Positions 11,190-22,563 of a stretch of DNA of 64,000 bases are shown here, piece by piece. Location of the stretch: the NCBI RefSeq assembly GCF_017654505.1, contig NC_054545.1, positions 12,612,047 through 12,676,046 on the forward strand, in the 5' to 3' direction. Numbering within the stretch: the first letter of the stretch is position 1; every line of letters begins with the position of its first letter. Both the position numbers and the translations under genes were made by a program. The notes under the pieces were generated by a model. That model saw nothing but the letters and a program-made list of their open reading frames with translations, was not told where the DNA came from and made no database searches. Origin of the DNA: Polyodon spathula (Eukaryota; Chordata; Actinopteri; Acipenseriformes; Polyodontidae).

Positions 11190-13002
11190 GCTGATTCCTA
11201 TTGGATGATTTTTGCTTACTAACATCCTATTGAATGGACTGACCTCAGTCAGATCCGGCGCTTGTACACACATAAGTTAGCGAAGTGCGAAGTTAGCTAA
11301 AAAATAAAACGTTATGGTAAAGAACTTAAAATATGTAACTTATGTAGGATGTGCTTTAATTCTTTTCATACTAATCCATTGTTTTTCTTTTATCATTATT
11401 ACTATTTTGGTTTTATAATATGTAAAATAGTATGCATGTTCGTTTAACTGCAATATAGGCTGACCAAGATGGCATGGAAGCATATGCAGTACTCTCGGAG
11501 ATACGAATCCCTTGGGAATGGGCTCGAAAGTCTGAAATGCGTGTAACACTGAAAATGAGTTTCCGATGGTTTTAACATATGTGTACACCTGCTATCTACA
11601 CCATTAATCTGGCGAATAATACAAGGATAGAGCACAGTAATGCAGTAATCATGTTGTTAGGGTTCTAAAGTCTTTAAAACAGCACTACACATGGGAAAAA
11701 AAACAACATTTAAGTTACAGCTGAAGCTGTAACTGTAGAAAAAAAAAAAATTTAAACGTCCAAGAAACTTAGGTTAATATAGTAAAACTAAAATGTTCCT
11801 AGTAAAATTGCTCGTGTTTGCTTTGAAATCTGTCTCACCTTTGTCTTGATACATTTGTCGGTCCAGTAATTTTGCCTTCATCACCAGCACGTCACTTACA
11901 GGAGTGCCTATCTGGTTGCATTGCCTGCAGTGATTCGCATACTTCCGGCTCAATGTGGAGCGTTCGGTAGATCGGTCAGTTTGTAAATTTGGTGTCTGAG
12001 GTTCTACTGTCTAGCAAAAGAAAAAAAAAAGTAACCCCTGAGATATATAGACAATGGATGTCCCTGCCACAACATTAAATTGTAATGCAAATGGAATGCC
12101 ATGTATACTATATAAAAGCTGCATATCCCTGTTGTTTAAATTAGTGCTAAGGTAGGAGTTTTTCATTTTGAATTCAATACAATATAAATGGTAATACACG
12201 CTGTTTTATTCTGTGTAATTGCAATGTGTCTCACTAATTCTATGCACCAAGGGTCAGAACCTCCAGAACGTCACTCATATCGTCATAGTTCAAATGACTT
12301 TAGCTGAAATAAAAGGCATGCCCTATTTCCCTTTTCCTCTTTTTTATTAGCCACACAAACTCCCTATGTATAAATACAGTTACATTCTGAGATATAAACA
12401 TATTTGGTAAAGAACTGAGGATATATCAACAGGCAGATGACACTACGATCTTTCTGAAGGACAAATGTTAAGTTGCAAAAGCTATTGAGAGTATAAGCGC
12501 ATTTTTCTCTGTATCTGGACTAACCTTGAATACTTCAAAAAAATATATTATTAAAAAGAAGAGGGTATACTATGTTATAGACAAGAACTAGGAGGTCTCA
12601 ATGTTCTAGACTTTAAAACTTCAAATATTATTTTTAAGGTAAATTGGATACTATATTAAAAATAAGAAGTGTTTCCAAACTATGTCTTGCACAAGGTTGA
12701 AGGTCTTGAATTTTTACTAAAATGTAATTTTGAATAAATCTCCTACTGCTCTTGTTAACTTTCATAAGCAGGCACTGCTCAATCCGATGATGGTGCACAA
12801 ACACAATTACTCTGTTTGAAATAACAAGGATATAAGATATAAAAATAGACCTTTGTTTTTCCAAAGATGGCATTATAATAACATTTTGTTGGTGAGTCAA
12901 TTACTTAATGATGATGGGCAATTGTTAAATTATTCAACATTAAACACTTTTGGAATTCCTATTACTTACTTTTTTTAAAATACAGGCTTTCAAACAACAT
13001 AT
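11190..13002. other. AT-rich intergenic sequence
   Basis: No supported gene or element; ORFs are short and low complexity. Confidence 0.5.
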
Positions 13003-13367
13003 TGTGGCAGACTAGGGAGAGAGGAAGAGGAGGAGAGAAAAATGGAGTCCGGAATGGCCTAAAGGACTACTCCCCCCAGAATGCCACGGGAGGGAGCCAG
13101 GATGAGGTTCATTCGGATCTAATATTTTATGGGTGTAACCTGCCTTTAATTAGCAGGCAGGTATAAAACGAGAACAGAAGTGTTTGTTCAGGGAAGGCTG
13201 CATGAGAAGAAGAGGGTGGGTCATTGTTTAAACCGTGTGTAAGAGTGTTTTTTGTATTCGGTAAATGGCTTAGCCTTCTGAGACAGAATCGTAAATTCTG
13301 TAAATAATAAAAAAAACGCCACGGAAGGGCTTAAACTGTCATTTTTTTTGTATCTGGGTCTGCTACA
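13003..13367 (+). mobile_element. Possible solo LTR
   Basis: A 365-base unit starts TGTGGCAGACTAG and ends GGTCTGCTACA, so it has TG...CA termini with an imperfect terminal inverted repeat (TGTGGCAGAC / TGTAGCAGAC). Inside are a promoter-like TATAAAA near 13161 and AATAAA near 13305 in the order expected for U3-R-U5. Base composition differs clearly from the AT-rich flanks, with a purine-rich first part. No exact target-site duplication is evident. A solo LTR of a Ty3/gypsy-type element is the best explanation; a DNA transposon with short TIRs is the alternative. Confidence 0.5.
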
Positions 13368-13986
13368 AATGTCCAATCGAACCTTTAAATGAAGTGAAAT
13401 CCTTCATATATTTACGTGATGTACACATAGGGCTTCATAAATGTGACAATAAGCATATAAACGTTCTATATAGTGGTGCTACAATTCTTTCTGCGGGTTC
13501 ATATTGCAGTTCCCTATTAGGTTATCTAGATTGGAAGAACGTTTGGAAGAACGCAATAGGAATTGCTCACCAATAAGTTTAAATAAGTATCTTAGAAAAT
13601 TGTTCATAGGATCTACCGTACAAAAAATGTTTTTGCTTGGTTTAAAATTGACATAGATTATAACTGTGTATTCTGTAATACTGAAATACTTATGTAATAA
13701 ATGTAATACTTTTTAAAAAATTGTTATGATATGCAGCGTTATTTACTATGAATGTTTGACAAACGAATGAGATTCGATGGTGTTGATATTTAGTTTTATC
13801 TTTCAAAGGTGCATGGCATGAACCAGGAGATTACATAGGCCTATGTGATTCATCTTTTGATTATTTTGGTGAAATACCATATTAAAATGAAATGGTTAAA
13901 ATATGAACCAAACTTTACCTTGTTTTTTAAAAAAAAAGGGGGGGGGGGGGGGGGAGCAAGAGATAGAATTACATCAACACCATCAG

Positions 13987-14020
<34 letters not shown>

Positions 14021-14140
14021 ACGTGATATCTTTAGTTTATTAATTTTCTGATTAGTAATGGTTCTCCTGGCATTGCCTTTGTATTTTAGTTTATATTTAG
14101 GAATTGTTTTTGGAGGTACAGTGTAATCGATTCCTCAGCA
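13368..14140. other. Intergenic sequence with homopolymers
   Basis: No gene. A 17-base poly(G) at 13938-13954 and a run of about 32 A at 13988-14019 are the only structured parts. Confidence 0.5.
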
Positions 14141-14145
14141 GCGGG

Positions 14146-14208
14146 TGCCCCTGGTGGCATGCACATAACGTTGATTTCAGTTTTAGCCTGCTGCCACTAG
14201 GTGGCACC
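14146..14208. promoter_or_regulatory. Divergent pair of CTCF-like motifs
   Basis: 14192-14208 reads TGCCACTAGGTGGCACC on plus, which matches the CTCF core CCASYAGRKGGCR at every position. 14159-14146 reads TGCCACCAGGGGCA on minus, one G short of the same core. The two sit in inverted orientation, pointing away from each other, within a 17-base imperfect inverted repeat. They lie between NKX2-8 and PAX9, where an insulator could separate the two regulatory domains. The motif match is seen; occupancy is inferred. Confidence 0.45.
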
Positions 14209-15549
14209 TGAGAGTCAAGTTGTGCCACTTACCAATTCTTTTGCAGGTGCATTTCCAAACTGAAGGTTGTATGTTGCTATTTTCTATACATCTGCAAAGA
14301 ACATGTTAGAAGATGTTAAAACAACTGAATATCTACAACAGCACAACATCGAGTAGCTAAATCAATTCTGATATAGAAATATCTGTTAAAAGGGGTATTA
14401 AAAATTGAGCATTTTACATGCACCAAATCAATTTTGTGCTGAAATTGTATATGACAGTTCAGCCCACAGTATGACATACGGCGGGAATAGAAGAGAAAGA
14501 GAGAACGTTCATGGGTCTTCGCACGGGGCATTGTTTTCTATTACCTGAATGGAAACTAGCCAATACCAAATATAGCCAGTGTTGTTTAATATGATCTAGA
14601 GTATACAGGCATAGCGTTTTAAACAATTCTCCAAAATCCTACGCCTAATTATAGTTAATTATAAAATAGATTAATGTATGTATCAGAATATATTATCTTT
14701 CCCGTCTATTGTGACTCTTGTAACGAAAGTTATACATAGATTTGTTTTTAAATGAAGCTACCGACCAGCGAGCATCATGACGTAGGCTACAGATATGTAC
14801 AGTATAGGCTGTTATAGGAATATATGTTGTGCAGTTACCTACGTATGTTCGTGAAGATTACAAGGATATATTTCTTGCAAAATAGCGTTCTGTCTCCATT
14901 GCAACATAGAATATAGGTTTACTATGTTAACCTCCCCCCATACTGTATTTATTAGATTACAAAGCAAATATGTTACATTTTATTAATCGTTGTGCGTAAA
15001 TGCAAAGTAAATGTTTATTTCCCCAATTGTAACAATATACGGTTTGCTCATTAATTAGAATAAGTGTAGTTAGTGTCGTGTCTTTTTATAGAGCATGTAG
15101 CGCTGTTTCCCATCTACATTTCTTTCCGCAAATATGCATATATGCCAATACAAAAGAAAATCCCAATTAAACATGTAGGCCTATAAACACAGAGTAAAGT
15201 CTCTGTTCAACAGGTATGTTGCTGATTAATGATTCTGACAAGCAGTGACAAGTGATTCTCTGAGGTGGGAAACACACTACCCGCGTTCCTTTTTAATGAT
15301 CTTAATCCTCAAAAAAAAAAAAAAAAAAAAACACGGAATACACAGAACGAAATATCTCATTTTAATGACTTCCAGGTGACTGGGGTAACAACTGTCAACA
15401 TGATGGATTGTTAAAAACATCGTAAACATTGTTTCTTTTGTGCGTCTCCCATCACACCACATCTCTATGTAACTTGAATACTTGGATACATCGTTGTTTA
15501 TAACTGATCTTTTGGAATACATTAAACAAATACAAGCTGTAAAATTATG

Positions 15550-15577
15550 CCCCCCCCCCCCCCCCCCCCCCCCCCCC
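15550..15577. repeat. Poly(C) tract, 28 bases
   Basis: Uninterrupted C run on the plus strand. Confidence 0.95.
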
Positions 15578-16812
15578 GAAACGTGAGGAACGTGTGAGGC
15601 ACACTTGTTTTATCCATATTTGACGCAGGCCTTTTTGTGTTTAAAAAGATGTATTTATATATTTTACATTTAGACTTGTTATTGAAGCGACATAGCGCAA
15701 AAAGATAATTCCTGGATAATTGTCCCTTGAGAAAAATTGGGTCTTGAGCGAGTAAAAGCAATTTTGAAAGTATGCTATTATGAACTATTGTTTTATAAAG
15801 AATAAAGTTAATTATTATGAAAACATATTTTATTTAAACCTGCTAATAAAGTTTTTGTTTTAAGCTAATGAGTGGCGGTACAGTGAACAATGCGAATAAA
15901 ACATTGCACTAAAATTATTGTCATAAATTCACATGATCCGCAGAATTTCACAGGTTCATATACTTTTGAATAACTAGTGATTTGTAATTGAATATTCTAT
16001 GTTTAAGTTACAGATGAATTATGACCTGTCATCAGTTGAACGTCCTGCAGCGGGCACAGCTAACATGAACACTAGGAATCAATCCAGGAGAGTCAAGTAC
16101 AGGCGAGTGTGCTAATCAGTTACTTTCCTTTTTATATTCCATGTTGCTATTTGAATTGAATCGTTTTTTAAAACCGTCATTTTCCACTGAAAATACAATA
16201 TTGTTTAATTAATTGTGACCACGGGCCGCGGTACACATTTTGCTCTTCATGTCAATTTATGACATCTAACTGATTTAAGTATAAATCATGAAATCGAGAC
16301 TCCTCCCTGTGGGTTGGTTTATATCAGCTAACAAGCCAGAACGAAAATTTGAGTTCCAGTTGTTAAATTACCGCCTGAGCTATAAAATCTTCTTGTAGGC
16401 TATGTGTATGCTTTTAGTAAATCCAAACTGTGAATTCAAATGGTCTTTCGATCACTTATCACCTATACCAATTCGATAGATTATCACCAGTTTCTGTAAT
16501 CCGCTCGAATCGGTGGGTGTTGTGTTTCTAAACTACAGATCTGCTATCAATGCCGTATTACTTGAAATTTCATGAATCACGCAGCTCGGGGATGCCATGT
16601 ATTTTGAATAGTCTAGAAAACTAAGTTTGCGTAATCATTACTCATTTAACAGACAGAAACTACAGTTTTAAATGTCCTACTAGCACATTTTCCATCTACC
16701 GCATGTTTGTTTATTGTATTCCCATGTAAATTAAAGTTTGGGACTGCACCATAAACACAGCATTGCGTTGCCTTGACTAATTATTTAAGCACATGAGACA
16801 AGTTATAGGCCT

Positions 16813-16814
<2 letters not shown>

Positions 16815-16893
<79 letters not shown>
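16815..16893. repeat. (TA)n microsatellite
   Basis: About 39 uninterrupted TA units. Confidence 0.95.
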
Positions 16894-16896
<3 letters not shown>

Positions 16897-18180
16897 TGTT
16901 CCTGTTCCCTTCAACGACTAACACAATCCTCTGTGTTCGGAGACGATAAGTGGGAACTATCAAAAAAAAAACAGCAGGCCCAAGTAAAATAAAGCATTCA
17001 ACAGGACTAGCTTGCAGGTACTATAGAAGTCGAAAGTTAGAAGGATGTGTTATTTTCTAAACTGAACAATTGTGTAACAATTATCTCCAAAAAGCAAACA
17101 TGAACCGTAATTGCTAACAGGATGAGTTATGTTAGTGAAGGAAGGGCTATAATATGGTTGCAGGTTAAAAAAAATAAAAAAAAGAACTTACTACAGCAGT
17201 TTGACCCGCAAAAGACACCAACAAGGAAAGCGTGACAGTGAGAAAGCCCGTGGAGGCCCGTCAGCACGCTATGGAGAGGGTGATTCAATTACTGGGGAGG
17301 TCAATGCCCCCACACACCCCAAGCCCGGGTGGGGGGTGGGGGGGTGACTGTGATTGCAGTGTTCAGGGTCGTTTTCGTCGGGACCTCAAGGAGATCGGCA
17401 ATCCAAGTAAAATGATTAATAGGCATTAAATTAAGTATGTAATTAGTGTGATGGGTGATTCTGTTTCAAATCTTGTGATAGACAATCCGATGTCTGTATG
17501 ATTTGCCTTTATGTGTGTGTGTATAATCATCACAACAGGATTGGTATATCTATTACAAATCATGCTTTCCCTCTTACAAGAACCTCTCGATCTCTTTATT
17601 CTGCACCTCCAAGACGCCAATCTAAAGCAAAAGTATGTACCTGTAGTGTCGAAATAATCAATACAGATAAAGCCCGCCTTGAATTAGAAAAATACATATA
17701 GAAATAAAAGCACTTCAAAAAGAGTCTTTGCAGGTCTTGAATTGAATCGCTGATACGGCTGAGAAAAAAGCTTTGGCTGCAGAGACATTAATATTGATGC
17801 TACTTCGGTCAGACCCGTCTGGGAACTCCTCCTCTGCCCTCCGAACTAACTGGTTAAAGCGACCTGTTTTGCATATATCGGTTTTAAATATTGTACACAT
17901 ACACATTTTCTTTCATTATATACTATATGTATCTAAACAATATGTGATATTTTTTTCTGATATATTCTTTCATCAAGATGAAGGCAACAATTAACATATG
18001 GGGTTTATTTGCTTAGTTTTGTTTGTTTGTTTTCAATAATTGTTTTTTTTTCATTTATTGGTCTAATTGAAGTATTTCCAACTGTGAAACAAACACACAT
18101 ACAGTATGTAAATAAAAAAAAAATATGTTGCTTTGAAGCAGCATTTTATGAAAAAAAAAACGGTTTTGTTTTGTTTTGTT

Positions 18181-18190
<10 letters not shown>

Positions 18191-18211
<21 letters not shown>

Positions 18212-18215
18212 GGGG
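18191..18215. repeat. Poly(G) tract, 25 bases, after a T run
   Basis: Eleven or more T immediately followed by 25 G on the plus strand. Confidence 0.95.
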
Positions 18216-18284
18216 ATTGATACAAATATAACATTGTAAAATTTTGGGACCGTTTAAAAAATGTAGCGTTCCTCAATTAATTTA

Positions 18285-18832
18285 TTACGAATTTGGCGCC
18301 CTGCAGTGTTTTGTGGCTCTTGTTCGGTCTCTTAAGTCTAGGAATTCATGATGATCCTCTGTCTCTTCAATTGTTAATCTGCTGGGCAATATTATGAAGA
18401 AATTGTGAAGAAGCTGTATTTCTCCTCTGCTCTTGTTGTAGGTGTGGTGACTGGTGTTAGAAGAGAAAGAAGAAGGGGATATCCACTGTCTCCCAGCAAC
18501 CCAGCCGCCTTGGAAGCCATCCTCCTCTCCAATGGCTTTAGCACCGCAATTTGACCAGATAAATGCATCCTGTGTTGTGCCCGGCCACTTAGCTACCAAA
18601 TTTCTCATAATGAGTTTCTGGCCGCATATTACCTGGACGTTCATTGATTGGTAGGGGAGACCGGGGACAGTAACACAGGATGATTGTAACACCTTGAATT
18701 TCTTCAATCACAAGGAAGCTAGAGTGGGCACATGCTCAGTTCAGGTCTCTGTCTGACGTAGTAGAGTACAGTTTTTTCCCCATATTTCAAAAACAAATAT
18801 CTATATATTATATATATATATTATAATATATT

Positions 18833-18873
<41 letters not shown>

Positions 18874-19460
18874 GCCTACGGATGTTAAGTTTTAAAAGTA
18901 AGACAAAAAAATATTTGCTTCATGTGAAAATTGATTATTATCAATAAATGAATTCAAAGATAAAATGTGTTGTTATAATTTTATTTTTCTTCACAGAATG
19001 TTACATCTGACCCAACCCTGCTAAAACTGGCCATGCGGTCAATTGTAACATTGGACACCTTACATTTTAAGTCATCTTGCCATATGTCTATCAGGTCTAG
19101 GATAGCTATGGGGATTGGTAGAGAACAGATGTAAGCTGTTTGTATCAAAGTCTGGCCAAACTAGCCAGAAAATGTTACAACTGTCGTCGGTCTCCCATAG
19201 CCTTTACGACAAACATAGTGGTATTCATCATTACTCTGTGCCAGTATTTGAAAATGTACCACTATTACTCCTACAACATTTGGAAAATTCCAGATTGCAT
19301 GGAAACCTTCCATAATTGTGTGCAGCTCCGGCACAGCTGGCCACCTAATGTAATGTGCTGCGTTATCTTTAAGAGCAGTTGTCACGTTTTCAAGACATCG
19401 GCACACTGATACCTTGCTAATCGCCAATGTGTCACCCAATACACCCATGTTTTGCACACA
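18285..19460 (-). pseudogene. HARBI1/Harbinger-type transposase pseudogene, interrupted
   Basis: Two minus-strand pieces make one decayed Harbinger (PIF) DDE nuclease. The 5' piece (19457-19198) reads VLGDTLAISKVSVCRCL, then EGFHAIWNFPNVVGVI, then NDEYHYVCRKGY. The 3' piece (18653-18285) continues YQSMNVQVICGQ, NLVAKWPGTTQDAFIW, then in a shifted frame LLGDSGYPLLLSLLTPV, and in a further frame HNIAQQINN followed by a stop. The first catalytic Asp (normally GVIDGTH) is lost through an in-frame deletion that leaves GVIVVHF. There are at least two frameshifts, and much of the C-terminal segment between YNKSRG and HNIAQQ is missing. A 544-base mobile element sits exactly between RKGY and QSMNVQ. 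Harbinger terminal repeats were not found. Confidence 0.85.
18654..19197. mobile_element. MITE with TA target duplication nested in the HARBI1 pseudogene
   Basis: The ends are imperfect inverted repeats: left GGGGAGACCGGGGACAGT and right (reverse complement) TGGGAGACCGACGACAGTTG, both followed by TAACA-type sequence. TA flanks both sides (18652-18653 and 19198-19199). Removing the unit with one TA rejoins the host transposase codons as RKGY-QSMN, the normal HARBI1 order, so the insertion is precise and later than the Harbinger copy. There is no coding capacity; the interior has a TA-rich stretch at 18804-18868. TA duplication suggests mobilisation by a Tc1/mariner-like enzyme, but the family is not identified. 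Confidence 0.75.
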
Positions 19461-19638
19461 TCTTCTATTAAAATTCCTATGAGCCGTTGTAAATATTTCT
19501 GTCTATGCATACACTGTATGCATAAAAGCAGTCATGTTTCCGAAGGTTCAAAACAGGTAATGATCGTGAGATCTACCTGTCGTATCTATACACCAAGTAA
19601 GTAATACGACCGCTATCGTATATTCTGCTCCCGACATC

Positions 19639-19639
<1 letters not shown>

Positions 19640-19691
<52 letters not shown>
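19640..19691. repeat. (TAA)n microsatellite
   Basis: About 17 trinucleotide units. Confidence 0.95.
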
Positions 19692-19773
19692 TGCTCATAT
19701 TTGTATTTATAAAGCTAATACCATATATAAATATATTTATAAAGCTAATTGCAATTTATATAAATATATGTTT

Positions 19774-19894
<121 letters not shown>

Positions 19895-20727
19895 CAGACC
19901 AGACACGAGACATAATGAATTTACATAACACATTTAAAGGTACTTTTAAAAAATGTATTTAAAGATCTTCGAATTTCTTGGATTCGGCTTTGTTTATCCC
20001 TCAACTAAACTTGTGTAACCCTTTCAACAGATATATAGATCAAGTTAAGTTATTTTGAGTGATGGAAAAGGTACCTTTGGCGTGATGGGTTAACATACAA
20101 AGGTACTAACTCTTTAATATGTGCAAAAAGCCTTCAGACGCATGGCGTCCTTTTTGCAATAAAATGTTATTGATGATCGTTTGAAAGTTATGGCGACTCA
20201 AAAGTTGTAAAAGTTGTAATAAACGAAGAACCATGTCATTAGTTCACCAGTCCTTATTTAGGGTTTATTTGAACACTTTGCTCAAAATAAAATGAATACT
20301 AAAATGTTGTTTGTTTTATAAAAATACTGTTAGTTGAATGGTAAAAAACAATTATTATTAAAAAAAAAAAAAGTAGGCCTACACACAAATATATTTATGA
20401 AAATAAAAAGTAGCTTATATGCTAAAATTATAAAAACCACCATGTTATATTTTTGGAGCCCCACATTAAAATAAATAAATAAATTAATAAATAAATAAAA
20501 AGAGGATGTTTTTCACATGATCTTCAAATATCTTCCAGCATAAAACCAAATCAAATTAATAGTAATTACTTTAATTATTCTAACAATATACACAAATCAA
20601 CTAGGGTTACCAACATACATATTACAGTGTAAACTATAAAGTATGTGTTTACTGAACACACAATGGTTGTTGCATTAAGGTGTACACATTGATATTTCAT
20701 ACAACGTATCCTGAACACAAACTATGA

Positions 20728-20739
20728 TATATATTATAA

Positions 20740-20825
<86 letters not shown>

Positions 20826-20838
20826 TAATATATATAGT
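20728..20838. repeat. (TA)n microsatellite
   Basis: Long TA tract with a few interruptions at both ends. Confidence 0.95.
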
Positions 20839-20889
20839 ATATATATGAATAAATTAATGCAATGCCCTCACGTGTATTTGCACACAAAA

Positions 20890-21110
20890 ATAAAGGCAAT
20901 TAAAAATGGGAGAGCTTGCTGACTCTTCAATCGGCTTTGACCTTTCATTATTAGCGAGATATTGGTCCTTTGGGCTGTGGTAAAAGCCCTGTGGTTTTAG
21001 TGTGCCCTTGATAGCAACAGACAGGGCGGATTACACAAAGCGCCTCTCTGGGCGTCTATGACCACTTCATTGCCCACCTCATGTATATTTCATAAGTGTG
21101 CAATTGAAAA
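20890..21110. promoter_or_regulatory. Candidate conserved noncoding element
   Basis: A 220-base island of balanced composition, free of simple repeats and without a long ORF, between microsatellites. It contains GGCAATTAAAA (homeobox type), TTTGACCTTTCATTATTAG (nuclear receptor half-site plus ATTA), two RUNX-like TGTGGT sequences, and TTACACAAAGCG (TCF/SOX type). This dense mix is typical of a developmental enhancer, and the locus is known for many PAX9/NKX2-8 noncoding elements. Conservation was not tested. Confidence 0.35.
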
Positions 21111-21320
21111 GTAGGCCTAGCATACCAAAAAAAAAAAAAGATGGGAAAGGCTGATTAGCCATACTAATATTTAGGATGTATTGTGCCCATTTGGGATGTA
21201 TACATTTGTAATGTAGAGGTTTATCGTAATCCCATCACATTTAATTATTTACACAACGGTTTTAGTCAAAAACTAATATTCTGGAATTGTTGTGCTAATC
21301 TATATTTAATAAGTGTGACA

Positions 21321-21326
21321 ATATAT

Positions 21327-21365
<39 letters not shown>

Positions 21366-21366
21366 C
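21321..21366. repeat. (TA)n microsatellite
   Basis: Two TA tracts with one phase change. Confidence 0.9.
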
Positions 21367-21865
21367 TAATCGTGATAACATTGTGAGGCCCTTGTCGTGT
21401 ATGTTTCCACACAAAGCAGTAAATATAATACATCTGATTTGATTCATTCATGTAAAAAAATATCCCGACCGTTGGAATATATGTGCCTCTGCCAGCCGAT
21501 GAGCGGAGGATTCATCTGCAGCACTGCTGTCAAAATTCACAAGCCAAAACACAAAGATACGCGTGGCCAACACGCCAAACAAATGCATGGCGGCATATAC
21601 CACTTATTATTCAAATTTTAAGAAACGTAATATTTTAAGATAATATCGATAACAGGAGAAATGAGTGAAAGACGCGAATAGCGGTTTATTTATTTATTTT
21701 TGTAACATTAACATAATCAATTAAATTGTACTGCCGTTCATTTGACATTTAAATCTATTGTTTAGGCCTCTCTCTGTTGGCAATGAAAATAAATGACTAT
21801 TAATTCACTTTGTAACCATGTAGATACATTATAATGTCCACGGGGTAACAGTGTAATGTAATAAA

Positions 21866-21972
<107 letters not shown>

Positions 21973-22229
21973 ACGTATACTTTATTAAAGAGACACTCAT
22001 AAAAAAAGGTATTCAAAAGGAAGTATGAAAAAAATAAAATCAGTTAAAACTTCCACGAAGACTTAAATAACCAAATCAATAAATGGGGTTAACAATTCAA
22101 TTAAGAATCCTATTGATCCAATTATCATTGCAATTTAGTCAGAAATAAACAGATATTTGAACTTAAACTGAATTTGATGGTCTAGTTATTACATCAATCG
22201 CTGTAACATAAACACGCATATACACACGT

Positions 22230-22254
22230 CTATATATATATATATATATATATA

Positions 22255-22300
<46 letters not shown>
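22230..22300. repeat. (TA)n microsatellite
   Basis: TA tract with one CTA interruption. Confidence 0.95.
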
Positions 22301-22303
<3 letters not shown>

Positions 22304-22416
22304 CCAACGCTTTGAACAAAAAACTAGAAAGTTGGCAAACTAAGGAATATAACATAGCCAGTATAGTTAAAATATTTTTTCTATTGCATCTTGTAAACTA
22401 ATACAGTATATTGTAC

Positions 22417-22449
<33 letters not shown>

Positions 22450-22457
22450 ATACTATT

Positions 22458-22499
<42 letters not shown>

Positions 22500-22500
22500 C

Positions 22501-22562
<62 letters not shown>
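22417..22562. repeat. Compound (ATT)n-(CAA)n-(AAT)n microsatellite
   Basis: Three trinucleotide arrays in a row: ATT to 22448, CAA 22459-22498, AAT 22502-22562. The first and last are reverse complements of each other. Confidence 0.95.

Positions 22563-22563
<1 letters not shown>

Larger units (their letters stand above)
14209..18284. other. Intergenic sequence, AT-rich
   Basis: No supported gene. Contains poly(C) 15550-15577, (TA)n 16815-16893, a G-quadruplex-capable stretch 17327-17344 and a T-run/G-run junction 18179-18215. The 16150-16340 part has mixed composition with homeobox-type TTAATTAATT and could be regulatory, but nothing specific is recognised. Confidence 0.45.
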
